NCBI RefSeq assembly: GCF_004355225.1
Contig: NZ_CP037933.1
Span: 2,046,001-2,110,000, forward strand
Direction: 5' to 3'
Source of the DNA: Flavobacterium nackdongense
GTDB lineage: Bacteria > Bacteroidota > Bacteroidia > Flavobacteriales > Flavobacteriaceae
Length of the DNA stretch: 64,000 nt
Shown here: piece by piece, positions 27,112 through 35,457 of the stretch
How positions within the stretch are numbered: the stretch's first letter is position 1
How the letters are laid out: each line of letters opens with the position of its first letter
Made by a program: the position numbers and the translations under genes
The notes under the pieces: model-generated
The model's input: only the letters and a program-made list of their open reading frames with translations
Database searches by the model: none
Told to the model about the DNA's origin: nothing

Positions 27112-29868
27112 TTATTTTTCTCTTGGAAATAGTAAAGCGGCTTGAGCTGCTGCTAATCGTGCAATCGGCACACGGAAAGGAGAACAACTTACATAGTTCA
27201 TTCCGATTTTGTGACAGAAAACTACACTTTCAGGGTCTCCACCGTGCTCACCACAAATACCCACTTTTAGGTTTGGTTTGGTTTGACGGCCTCTTTCTAC
27301 ACCAATTTTTATCAACTCACCTACCCCTTCTTGATCGATAGTTTGGAAAGGATCATCTGGAAGAATACCAAGGTCAAGATATTTAGGAAGGAATCCACCG
27401 ATATCATCACGACTGAATCCAAAACTCATTTGCGTTAAGTCATTGGTTCCAAAACTGAAGAAATCAGCTTCTTCTGCCATACTATTGGCTTTCAATGCAG
27501 CACGAGGAATTTCGATCATTGTTCCGTACAAGTACGGGATTTTTTTAACTCCTAATTTTTCACAAGTTTCTTTGTAAACGGCATCTACAATCTCTCTTTG
27601 ATTTTTCAATTCGTTTTTAGAACAAGTCACAGGAATCATTATTTCCGGCATTGCTTTTTTGCCTTCTTGAACCAACTCAGCCGATGCTTCGAAGATGGCT
27701 CTAATTTGCATTTCGGTGATTTCAGGATAACTTACTCCTAGACGAACACCTCTATGGCCAAGCATTGGATTATTTTCGTGTAACGCAAGAACTCTTCTGT
27801 TCAACACACTCATACTAATTCCTAATTCTTTGCTCAACTGAACTAATTTTTCTTTATCGTGAGGAACAAATTCGTGCAATGGTGGATCTAACAGACGAAT
27901 TGTCACTGGGAAACCACTCATAACACCCAAAGTTCGTTTGATGTCTTTTTTCACATATACGAATAGACCGTTCAAAGCTTCTCTTCTTTCTTTTTCGGTT
28001 TTACTCACAATCATTTTGCGTAATAAGAATAAAGGTTGGTCACTTCCTTCGCCATAAAACATATGTTCAGTACGGAAAAGTCCGATTCCTTCGGCTCCAA
28101 ATCTTGCGCCTTGCTCAGCATCTCCAGGAGTTTCAGCATTGGTACGAACGCCAATTACTTTGGTTTTATCCACCAATTTCATTAAGTTTTTGTAGGATTG
28201 ATTTTTGTCTAAATCCACATCCACTAATTCCATACTACCTAAATACACCAATCCTTTTGTTCCATCCAAACTCAACCAATCACCTTCTTTGATAAAAGTA
28301 CCGTCATTGGCTTTAAACGATTTGGTTTCGCTGTTGATTTGGATATCATTACAACCTACAATACAACATTTTCCCCAACCTCTGGCTACTAAAGCGGCAT
28401 GTGATGTCATTCCACCTTTTGTGGTTAGAATGGCTTGGGATTTGTGCATTCCATCCACATCTTCGGGAGAAGTTTCTTCTCTCACCAAGATTACTTTCTC
28501 GCCACGGCTAGCCCATTCTACAGCATCATTCGATGAGAAAACTACACGGCCTATAGCTCCACCAGGTCCAGCAGGCAATCCTTTGGCAACGGGTTTGGTT
28601 ATTTTTTGAATATCAGGATTCAACATCGGGAGCAACAATTCTACTAATTGGTTTGGTCCTACACGCATTACAGCTGTATTGGCATCAATCAATTTTGAAT
28701 TATACATATCGCTGGCAATTTTTACAGCAGCAACACCATTACGTTTTCCGATACGACATTGCAACATATACAGCGTTCCTTTTTCGATAGTGAACTCTAT
28801 ATCTTGCATATCTTTGTAATGATTTTCTAATCTATTTTGAATTTCAAACAATTGTTTGTAGGCTGCTGGCATCACTTCTTCAAGTGTTGGCAAGTCCTTA
28901 CTTTGGTCATTTTTAGATTTGTCATTCACAGGCGCGGGAGTTCTAATTCCTGCCACCACATCTTCTCCCTGAGCATTGATTAAATATTCACCATAAAAAT
29001 AATCTTCTCCATTACCCGGATTTCTTGTGAAGGCAACACCGGTAGCACTTGAATCTCCCATATTTCCGAAAACCATCGCTTGTACGTTTACAGCAGTTCC
29101 CCATTGGTGAGGTATGTTTTCGATACGACGGTATTCGATGGCTCTTTTTCCCATCCAGCTACTAAATACACCGCCGATACTTCCCCATAATTGTTCGTTT
29201 GGATCTTCTGGGAACGGTTGGCCAAGTACTTTAATAATAGTAGCTTTAAATTCTTTTACTAAAGATTTTAATTCGGCAACGGTTAAATCCGTATCAAACT
29301 GATAGCCTTTTTTATGTTTTACTTTTTCCAGTTTTTCGTCTAATACTTTACGGATTCCTTTTCCGTCTTTAGGCTCAATTCCGGCTGCTTTTTCCATTAC
29401 CACATCGGCATACATCATAATCAAACGACGGTAGGCATCATAAGCAAAACGTGCATCACCCGATTGTTTAATCACTCCTTCGATGGTTTGTTCGTTCAAT
29501 CCGATATTCAAAACGGTATCCATCATTCCGGGCATCGATTTTCTGGCACCAGAACGAACAGAAAGCAATAAAGGATTCTCTACATCACCAAATTTTTTGC
29601 CCATTAATTTTTCAACAGCTGCCAAGGCTTTATCAGCTTGCCCCTGTAATTCGGTTGGGTATTTCTTTTTATTATCGTAAAAAGCAGTACATACTTCGGT
29701 GGTTAGGGTATATCCCGGAGGGACGGGCAACATTAGGTTAGGGTGTCCCGCCATTTCGGCAAGATTGGCTCCTTTTCCTCCCAATAAATTTTTCATCGAT
29801 TCATTTCCATCTGCTTTACCGCCTCCAAAAGAATAGACATATTTTGGGGCTTTTTTCTCTTTTGTCAT
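27112..29868 (-). CDS. ppdK: Pyruvate, phosphate dikinase
   Basis: A 918-residue cytosolic enzyme interconverting pyruvate, ATP and phosphate with PEP, AMP and pyrophosphate. The ATP-grasp domain comes first (MKNLLGGKGANLAEMA), the phosphohistidine domain carries the catalytic His in KGGMTSHAALVARGWGKCC, and the C-terminal TIM barrel has SFGTNDLTQMSFGFSRDD and ends with GICGEHGGDPESV. Near acetyl-CoA synthetase and an acetate transporter it fits gluconeogenic growth. A TACCTTTG -7 element and a TGA-N6-TCA site lie upstream. Confidence 0.96.
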   Translation of the reverse strand: MTKEKKAPKYVYSFGGGKADGNESMKNLLGGKGANLAEMAGHPNLMLPVPPGYTLTTEVCTAFYDNKKKYPTELQGQADKALAAVEKLMGKKFGDVENPLLLSVRSGARKSMPGMMDTVLNIGLNEQTIEGVIKQSGDARFAYDAYRRLIMMYADVVMEKAAGIEPKDGKGIRKVLDEKLEKVKHKKGYQFDTDLTVAELKSLVKEFKATIIKVLGQPFPEDPNEQLWGSIGGVFSSWMGKRAIEYRRIENIPHQWGTAVNVQAMVFGNMGDSSATGVAFTRNPGNGEDYFYGEYLINAQGEDVVAGIRTPAPVNDKSKNDQSKDLPTLEEVMPAAYKQLFEIQNRLENHYKDMQDIEFTIEKGTLYMLQCRIGKRNGVAAVKIASDMYNSKLIDANTAVMRVGPNQLVELLLPMLNPDIQKITKPVAKGLPAGPGGAIGRVVFSSNDAVEWASRGEKVILVREETSPEDVDGMHKSQAILTTKGGMTSHAALVARGWGKCCIVGCNDIQINSETKSFKANDGTFIKEGDWLSLDGTKGLVYLGSMELVDVDLDKNQSYKNLMKLVDKTKVIGVRTNAETPGDAEQGARFGAEGIGLFRTEHMFYGEGSDQPLFLLRKMIVSKTEKERREALNGLFVYVKKDIKRTLGVMSGFPVTIRLLDPPLHEFVPHDKEKLVQLSKELGISMSVLNRRVLALHENNPMLGHRGVRLGVSYPEITEMQIRAIFEASAELVQEGKKAMPEIMIPVTCSKNELKNQREIVDAVYKETCEKLGVKKIPYLYGTMIEIPRAALKANSMAEEADFFSFGTNDLTQMSFGFSRDDIGGFLPKYLDLGILPDDPFQTIDQEGVGELIKIGVERGRQTKPNLKVGICGEHGGDPESVVFCHKIGMNYVSCSPFRVPIARLAAAQAALLFPREK

Positions 29869-29914
29869 TTTAATAAATTTTACTTGTTTTTATATTCTTT
29901 TGTTATATTTTTCT

Positions 29915-29958
29915 CAAAGGTAGACCCATTGACAGTAATAAAAAATGATAATTGTCAT
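29915..29958 (-). promoter_or_regulatory. ppdK promoter with a Crp/Fnr-like site near -41
   Basis: Minus-strand TACCTTTG at 29915-29922 matches the -7 consensus. Upstream, atgataattgtcat (29945-29958) has the form TGA-N6-TCA, the half-site pattern of Crp/Fnr-family activators. Its centre lies about 40 bases before the expected transcription start, the class II activator position. The site is inferred from one sequence. The rest of the 355-base gap to the next gene shows only the satP promoter. Confidence 0.4.
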
Positions 29959-30131
29959 ATTAAAACAAGATAAAAAGCTCTCTTTTATTCCGCATTTAAA
30001 AATCTGAGAAAATCGAATCGTTAGCTTATAATTTTACTGCTTTTTGACATCCATTTGAAGTCCTCTCTAACAATCCTTTTCACGAAATTGATGAATTTTA
30101 AAAAATGTATTAAAAAACCGCAGAGGTTTGA

Positions 30132-30139
30132 TATATTTG
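30132..30139 (+). promoter_or_regulatory. -7 promoter element (TATATTTG) of the acetate transporter
   Basis: TATATTTG matches TAnnTTTG 85 bases before the ATG at 30224. No strong -33 TTTG is seen at 19 to 21 bases upstream. Confidence 0.4.
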
Positions 30140-30223
30140 TGAATTCTATAGCAAGGATGCGACCGTTTTTTCGTTAAAAAATTAAAAATAACCAAACCAC
30201 AACTTTAAATTTTAATCAAACTT

Positions 30224-30784
30224 ATGGAACAAATTATCAAAGACACCACTGCCAACCCAGCACCATTAGGCCTTTTTGGATTCGGAATGACTACTATTTT
30301 ATTAAACATTCACAATGCAGGTTTTTTTGAACTCAATTCGATGATTATGGGGATGGGGCTCTTTTTTGGTGGGCTTCAGCAAGTCATAGCTGGGGTTATG
30401 GAATGGAAAAAAGGAAATGGATTTGGAATGTCTGCCTTTACCTCCTATGGTTTCTTTTGGTTGTCACTTGTTGCCCTTTGGACACTTCCCCTGATGGGCG
30501 TTACAAAACCTGATGGCGCATCGATGGGATGTTATTTGGGACTTTGGGGATTGTTTACCTTAGCTTTCTTTATTGGTACATTGAACGGCAACACCATTGG
30601 CAAACTTATTTTTGGCTCCTTGGTTATTTTATTTGCCCTGCTATCGGCGGCTAGTTTCACTGGAAGCGAAACGATCCATACCATTGCCGGATACGAAGGG
30701 ATTCTTTGTGGCTTTTTCGCTTTTTATGAAGGTGCAGCCATTGTAATCAATGAGAAAATCGGAAGAAAAATATTGCCTTTATAA
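30224..30784 (+). CDS. satP: Acetate/succinate uptake transporter, GPR1/FUN34/YaaH family
   Basis: A 186-residue inner-membrane protein with six hydrophobic segments. The family signature NPAPLGLFGFGMTTILLNIHN sits at the N terminus (residues 11-31), the hallmark of SatP/YaaH acetate channels or symporters. The length is at the family norm. Acetyl-CoA synthetase lies immediately downstream on the same strand, which fits an acetate uptake and activation pair, though each appears to have its own -7 element. Confidence 0.9.
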   Translation: MEQIIKDTTANPAPLGLFGFGMTTILLNIHNAGFFELNSMIMGMGLFFGGLQQVIAGVMEWKKGNGFGMSAFTSYGFFWLSLVALWTLPLMGVTKPDGASMGCYLGLWGLFTLAFFIGTLNGNTIGKLIFGSLVILFALLSAASFTGSETIHTIAGYEGILCGFFAFYEGAAIVINEKIGRKILPL

Positions 30785-30920
30785 TAAAAAGTGCCATTAT
30801 GGTTATAACAATAGGCTCAGCTGCGTTGCCATTGCAATAGAATTTAAACTTGTTTCATTGGTTAATTAACTTTGCAGAAAGCAAATAACCTTGATTACCA
30901 TATTAAACTTGTTGACCGAA

Positions 30921-30974
30921 AATTTCACAAATTACCACAAATCAATTGGTGAAAATTTGTGAAATTTGTGGTAA
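30921..30974 (+). promoter_or_regulatory. Overlapping alternative hairpins upstream of acs
   Basis: aatttcacaaatt (30921-30933) is the exact reverse complement of aatttgtgaaatt (30954-30966). ttaccacaaat (30932-30942) is the exact reverse complement of atttgtggtaa (30964-30974). The arms overlap at both ends, so only one stem can form fully at a time. The right side is followed by agttttt. It lies ahead of the acs promoter, so it would terminate satP transcripts rather than attenuate acs. Confidence 0.45.
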
Positions 30975-31024
30975 AGTTTTTAGATCCTGAAAGTAAAATG
31001 CACTGAAAATACATAGTTTTAAAC

Positions 31025-31032
31025 TATATTTG
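31025..31032 (+). promoter_or_regulatory. -7 promoter element (TATATTTG) of acs
   Basis: TATATTTG is a full match to TAnnTTTG 46 bases before the ATG at 31078. It overlaps an upstream in-frame ATG at 31030, which argues against that longer start. Confidence 0.5.
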
Positions 31033-31077
31033 AGACCGATAAAAAAATTATCATTTACACTTATAAACAATTGGATA

Positions 31078-32985
31078 ATGAGCTATTACAAAATTGAAAA
31101 TTTAGAACAATACTTCAAACACTACAATAAATCGGTTCGCGAACCGAGAAAATTTTGGAGCAAGATTGCTTCAGAAAACTTTACTTGGTACCAAGAATCG
31201 GAAAAAATTGTCGAGTTTGACATGGCCGAAGCCAAAATAAAATGGTTTGTTGACGCCAAAGTGAACATTGTGAAAAACTGTCTGGACCGACACCTTTCGA
31301 AGCGTGGCGAAAAAACAGCGATTATTTTCGAACCCAACAATCCAAATGATGCGGCCGAACACATTAGTTATAACGATTTGTATGTAAGAGTGGCTAAAAT
31401 GGCCAATGTACTCCGGGAACAAGGCATACAAAAAGGCGACAGAGTTTGCATTTATTTGCCCATGATTCCTGAGATTGCCGTTTCGGTTTTGGCTTGTGCC
31501 AGAATTGGCGCTATTCATTCTGTAGTTTTTGCAGGTTTTTCGGCTTCGGCGGTAGCGGCAAGAATCAATGATAGTGAATGCAAAATGGTCATCACATCGG
31601 ATGGTGGATTTAGAGGCGAAAAAACGATCGACTTGAAAGGAATTATCGACGATGCACTTACCAATTGTAAGTCTGTCGAAACGGTTTTGGTAGTCAAAAG
31701 AACAAATACTTCGGTTAGCATGAAACCAGGTCGTGACCAATGGCTACAACCTCTTTTAGACACGGCATCAGATAATAATGTGGCTGAAATTATGGATGCC
31801 GAAGATCCTTTGTTTATACTGTACACTTCGGGTTCGACCGGAAAACCAAAAGGAATGGTCCATACCACCGCGGGTTATATGGTGTACACTGCCTATTCGT
31901 TTAAAAATGTTTTCAATTACGAGGAAAATGATGTGTTCTGGTGTACAGCCGATATTGGTTGGATTACCGGACATTCCTATATTTTATACGGTCCTTTATT
32001 GAATGGTGCTACAACCGTGATGTTTGAAGGAATTCCAACCTATCCTGATTATAGCCGCTTTTGGGAAATCATTGAAAAACACAAAGTAACCCAATTCTAT
32101 ACTGCGCCAACAGCGATTCGTTCTTTGGCAAAGGAGAATTTAGAATATGTTCAAAAATATCCGCTAAAATCGCTAAAAGTGATTGGTTCTGTGGGCGAGC
32201 CGATCAATGAGGAAGCTTGGCACTGGTACAATGACCACGTTGGTGGCAAACGTTGTCCGCTGGTGGATACTTGGTGGCAAACCGAAACAGGAGGTATTTT
32301 GATTTCGGCACTTGCTTTTATTACTCCAACAAAACCAACCTACGCTTCTTTGCCATTACCTGGAATTCAGGTGGTGCTAATGGATGAAAAACGCAACGAA
32401 ATCGAAGACAATCAGGTTGCAGGAAGTCTATGCATTAAATTTCCTTGGCCGGGAATCGCGAGAACTATTTGGGGCGATCATCACCGGTATAAAGAAACGT
32501 ATTTTAGCGCCTTCCCAGGTAAATATTTTACAGGAGACGGAGCTTTGCGTGACGAAGTTGGTTATTATAGAATTACAGGACGTGTAGACGATATTATTAT
32601 TGTTTCAGGTCACAACTTAGGAACTGCGCCTATCGAAGATGCTATCAATGAGCATCCAGCCGTTGCAGAAAGTGCTGTTGTAGGTTTCCCACACGATGTC
32701 AAAGGAAATGCCTTGTATGGATACGTCATACTAAAAGAATCTGGAGAATATCGCGATAGAACCAACTTGACCAAAGAGATCAACCAACACATTTCGGATC
32801 ACATTGGACCAATTGCCAAATTAGATAAAATACAGTTTGTTTCCGGTTTGCCAAAAACCCGTTCGGGAAAAATTATGCGTCGTATTTTGCGTAAAATAGC
32901 CGAAGGTGATTTCTCCAATTTTGGAGACACCACCACTTTGTTGAATCCAGAAATTGTGGATGAAATAAAAGAAGGAAAATTGTAA
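31078..32985 (+). CDS. acs: Acetyl-CoA synthetase (acetate-CoA ligase)
   Basis: A 635-residue AMP-forming ligase turning acetate, ATP and CoA into acetyl-CoA. Landmarks are the P-loop LYTSGSTGKPKGMVHT, WWQTETGG, the hinge GRVDDIIIVSGHNLG and the C-terminal RSGKIMRR, whose K598 is the lysine that is acetylated to switch the enzyme off in other bacteria. The start at 31078 (MSYYKIENLEQYF) matches the family; an upstream ATG at 31030 lies in the promoter. A MITE-like copy begins four bases after the stop codon. Confidence 0.95.
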   Translation: MSYYKIENLEQYFKHYNKSVREPRKFWSKIASENFTWYQESEKIVEFDMAEAKIKWFVDAKVNIVKNCLDRHLSKRGEKTAIIFEPNNPNDAAEHISYNDLYVRVAKMANVLREQGIQKGDRVCIYLPMIPEIAVSVLACARIGAIHSVVFAGFSASAVAARINDSECKMVITSDGGFRGEKTIDLKGIIDDALTNCKSVETVLVVKRTNTSVSMKPGRDQWLQPLLDTASDNNVAEIMDAEDPLFILYTSGSTGKPKGMVHTTAGYMVYTAYSFKNVFNYEENDVFWCTADIGWITGHSYILYGPLLNGATTVMFEGIPTYPDYSRFWEIIEKHKVTQFYTAPTAIRSLAKENLEYVQKYPLKSLKVIGSVGEPINEEAWHWYNDHVGGKRCPLVDTWWQTETGGILISALAFITPTKPTYASLPLPGIQVVLMDEKRNEIEDNQVAGSLCIKFPWPGIARTIWGDHHRYKETYFSAFPGKYFTGDGALRDEVGYYRITGRVDDIIIVSGHNLGTAPIEDAINEHPAVAESAVVGFPHDVKGNALYGYVILKESGEYRDRTNLTKEINQHISDHIGPIAKLDKIQFVSGLPKTRSGKIMRRILRKIAEGDFSNFGDTTTLLNPEIVDEIKEGKL

Positions 32986-32988
32986 TCT

Positions 32989-33228
32989 AACCCGTTGGGT
33001 GAAATTCAATTGTTAAAGTTTTTTAACCACATAGAAATATTTTTATTGTGATTTTAAAAGGCATTTTACTTTATTTGAGAAAACATAGCTATTCGAACCC
33101 AAGACCCGAGCGCTAGCGAACAGGCGAAGCAATTGGGCTATCCAATTCTTTTTTTTCTTCATTTCTATCTGGTTTAATTTTTTATTTAATCCATTAATTG
33201 AAATTTTAATAATTACACCCAATAGGTA
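32989..33228. mobile_element. MITE-like element, copy B (diverged, with an internal insertion)
   Basis: It opens with AACCCGTTGGGTG directly after the acs stop and closes with cacccaatagg. The inner landmarks acatagctatt, gaacccaag and tgggctatcc are kept. Relative to copies A, C and D it has 27 extra GC-rich bases at 33104-33130. No target duplication remains. The right end is degraded, so its exact border is uncertain. Confidence 0.65.
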
Positions 33229-33253
33229 TATTTTTATTTTTTAATAAAACAAG

Positions 33254-33290
33254 AGGCTGTCCCGACATTTTCGGACAGCCTTTGTTGTAT
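33254..33290 (+). terminator. Probable terminator downstream of acs
   Basis: A 9-bp stem (aggctgtcc, 33254-33262; ggacagcct, 33273-33281) with a 10-base loop is followed by tttgttgtattt. It lies beyond MITE copy B, so B is probably transcribed in the acs 3' untranslated region. Confidence 0.6.
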
Positions 33291-33400
33291 TTATCACTCT
33301 CGATTTAAGCAGAATGGCACTTTGTCAAGTCGAGCATGGTGTCATAAGTAAGGCCTTTATTCTATAAATATAACTTACCGTAGCGTAAGCTTTGCTATTA

Positions 33401-33480
33401 AATATACTTATTATAAAGTTACTATAAAGTTACTATAAGCTTATAGTAAGCTTACTATATAGTTATTATATAAATACACT
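33401..33480. repeat. AT-rich block of short direct and overlapping inverted repeats
   Basis: Two copies of ataaagttact in tandem (about 33413-33434) lead into the 20-bp palindrome ttactataagcttatagtaa (33430-33449), which overlaps the 14-bp palindrome tagtaagcttacta (33444-33457). The rest of 33300-33620 holds no gene I can recognise; a short richer stretch at about 33530-33585 is unassigned. Confidence 0.5.
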
Positions 33481-33624
33481 AACTATTGCTTGGCTATTTA
33501 TTTAAAAGGCTATTTGACGGGTCTTGAACTAAGATGGCTAAACGCGAGAGTAGGGACGCTTTGCAGCCTGACAAACGGAGTTGTTAGTTTTATTTTTGCT
33601 ACTAAAAACCGTACCTATAATAAC

Positions 33625-33661
33625 AAAAAAATCCCTTACCACAAGGTGCAGTAAGGGATTT
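33625..33661 (-). terminator. Terminator of the SusF-like gene and the maltodextrin minus arm
   Basis: An 11-bp perfect stem (aaatcccttac / gtaagggattt) with an 11-base loop is followed on the minus strand by TTTTTTGTT. It lies 20 bases after the gene's stop. Confidence 0.8.
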
Positions 33662-33680
33662 TAGCATTAACTTAATTTAT

Positions 33681-35231
33681 TTATTCTTTCACTAATTTAA
33701 GTGTAGATTCGCCATTGGCAGTAGCTACTTTAGCAAAATATACACCTTTTGAAAGTTCAGAAGCATTAACATTCACTTCTTTATCAGCACCAAATTTAGT
33801 ATAAACTGCTTTTCCTAAAACATCGAATACTCTCACAGAAGTGATGTCTTCGTTACCTGAAACAATGTTCCAGCTACTTCTTGTTGGGTTAGGATACGCT
33901 TTGAAACTTGCAGCATCAAATTTATTAACACCTAAAGAAGATGTAAATGTGTACGCACCTGTTGATCTCTTAAAAGTAACATTCCATGTACCAGCTGTTG
34001 CACTTAAATTATCCCCTGATGGTGTTCCTGTAGGGAATGCTGTTCCGCCCCAACTTGTGGTCCAAGCATAATCCTGACGGAATTTAATTGGCCCATCAGT
34101 AAGCACTAAATTATTTAAGGTATAATTTTCGCCATCAGTTGTTGTCATAACATTTGTATCAGGGTAAGGTGTGGTACCACCTGGCCATCCTCCTGCTCCT
34201 GGCCCTACTAGAGATACAGGTGGTTGAGATACTAATGAAAAACGATATACTCCAGAGACTACGTTAACGAAACAATCATAGTTTCCAGCGGTGTTTACAG
34301 CTATATTACCACCTGGAACTTGCAACACTCCAATAGGGAAAGCATTACCAGTCCAGTTTGTATCAGTCCAATTGTTATTTTGACGGAATTTTATTCCACC
34401 AACCGTAAGTGCAACATTTTTTATTACATAATTTATACCATCAGTAGTAGTCAATACATTTGCATCAGGATTTGGTACACCAGGGTCGCCAGGCCATCCA
34501 CCAGCTCCATCCCCAACTATGGCTAAAGAGTTGAATACCGGTGCAGCGACAAATGTGTAGGCTCCACTATCTTTATTAAAAGTAACAGAAGTATACTTAC
34601 CAGCAACAACTGGAATAAAATCAGTAGGCACACCAGTAGCAGTTCCAGAAGGGAATGCGGTTGCTCCTACTATAACACCATCAACACTGAACTGAGCATT
34701 TCCAGCCAGAAGTGTTGTGGTTCCCAAAGTATAGGTAATACCATCTGCAGTATCCATTGTAATTCCTGTAGCAGGTGTAGTAGCGGTACCTAAAAGTTTC
34801 ACAACTGCAATAGCCGGTCCTCCAGAAAAGTTATAATTTCCAGTTGTAGAATTAAAAGTAATGTCATAAGTACCAGCTACAGCAGGAATATTTTGACTAC
34901 CCCCACTGTTTTCAGCTCCAACACCAATAGGAAAAGCCGATCCAGTAAGCGGTTTTCCCCAGTTTCCTCCATTAGGAGCAGCATCCCACGAGTTGTTCGC
35001 TCTGAATTTTACAGAACCCCCAACTAATTTAAAATTTGTTATTTGCCAAACATCGGTAGTACCTACTACTTTTGTGAGTTGGTGTTTATCGATAGGTCCA
35101 GGATTGTTAGCTTGTCCAGGCCATCCGTTGGCCTCAACACCCTCTCCTACAATAGCAACAGAGTTAATTTGAGCATTTGTCGCGGTAAACGCTAACAAAA
35201 ACATCAAGAAAGAAAATAATTTTGTTTTCAT
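33681..35231 (-). CDS. SusF-like multi-repeat starch-binding protein with T9SS sorting tail
   Basis: A 516-residue exported protein. After a signal peptide (1-20, TNAQ) come four repeats of about 100 residues (23-137, 138-230, 231-335, 336-432), each ending in a GxYxF strand, of the SusE/SusF outer-membrane starch-binding type. Repeats 1, 3 and 4 have GWPG and the aromatic stretch VKFRANNSW or KFRQNNNW / KFRQDYAW; repeat 2 lacks both. Residues 440-516 are a type A T9SS sorting domain (FKAYPNPT ... GVYFAKV ... LKLVKE). Bacteroides SusF is a lipoprotein; this one uses T9SS instead. It ends the minus arm and has its own promoter region with a shared 16-bp motif. Confidence 0.85.
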   Translation of the reverse strand: MKTKLFSFLMFLLAFTATNAQINSVAIVGEGVEANGWPGQANNPGPIDKHQLTKVVGTTDVWQITNFKLVGGSVKFRANNSWDAAPNGGNWGKPLTGSAFPIGVGAENSGGSQNIPAVAGTYDITFNSTTGNYNFSGGPAIAVVKLLGTATTPATGITMDTADGITYTLGTTTLLAGNAQFSVDGVIVGATAFPSGTATGVPTDFIPVVAGKYTSVTFNKDSGAYTFVAAPVFNSLAIVGDGAGGWPGDPGVPNPDANVLTTTDGINYVIKNVALTVGGIKFRQNNNWTDTNWTGNAFPIGVLQVPGGNIAVNTAGNYDCFVNVVSGVYRFSLVSQPPVSLVGPGAGGWPGGTTPYPDTNVMTTTDGENYTLNNLVLTDGPIKFRQDYAWTTSWGGTAFPTGTPSGDNLSATAGTWNVTFKRSTGAYTFTSSLGVNKFDAASFKAYPNPTRSSWNIVSGNEDITSVRVFDVLGKAVYTKFGADKEVNVNASELSKGVYFAKVATANGESTLKLVKE

Positions 35232-35314
35232 AATTATTATTATTTTTTAGATTAATACCCTATAAAAGTATAAAAAACAGCCGTATAAAAAACGAATCCT
35301 TCAAAAAAAAACCA

Positions 35315-35330
35315 ACTACCACGTTTTCGT
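35315..35330 (-). promoter_or_regulatory. Putative operator upstream of the SusF-like gene
   Basis: The minus strand reads acgaaaacgtggtagt, identical at 15 of 16 positions to acgaaaacgtgatagt at 44320-44335 between susC and the LacI-family gene. It lies 85 to 100 bases upstream of the SusF-like ATG. A near-consensus -7 (TACTTTTA) is at 35263-35270. A LacI-family site is the obvious guess, not proven. Confidence 0.45.
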
Positions 35331-35406
35331 GTTGATAAGATTTTATTTTTTTGAATATATTTGATGTACGTCGACACAACCTATTAAAATTGTCTAAAAA
35401 AACAGC

Positions 35407-35435
35407 AAAAAAAAGGCTGCCTTTTCGGGGCAGCC
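35407..35435 (-). terminator. Terminator of the T9SS amylase gene
   Basis: On the minus strand the 7-bp GC-rich stem ggctgcc / ggcagcc with a 7-base loop is followed by eight T. It starts 23 bases after the amylase stop and separates the SusF-like gene from read-through. Confidence 0.75.
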
Positions 35436-35457
35436 ATTGTAATCAAAAAGAAGAAAA

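Noticed and set aside
28205..28609. Plus-strand open frame of 134 codons inside ppdK
   Set aside because: It is antisense to a strongly conserved gene and has no leader or ribosome site.
33411..33480. CRISPR array
   Set aside because: The repeats are 11 bases without spacers of constant length, and no cas gene is near.
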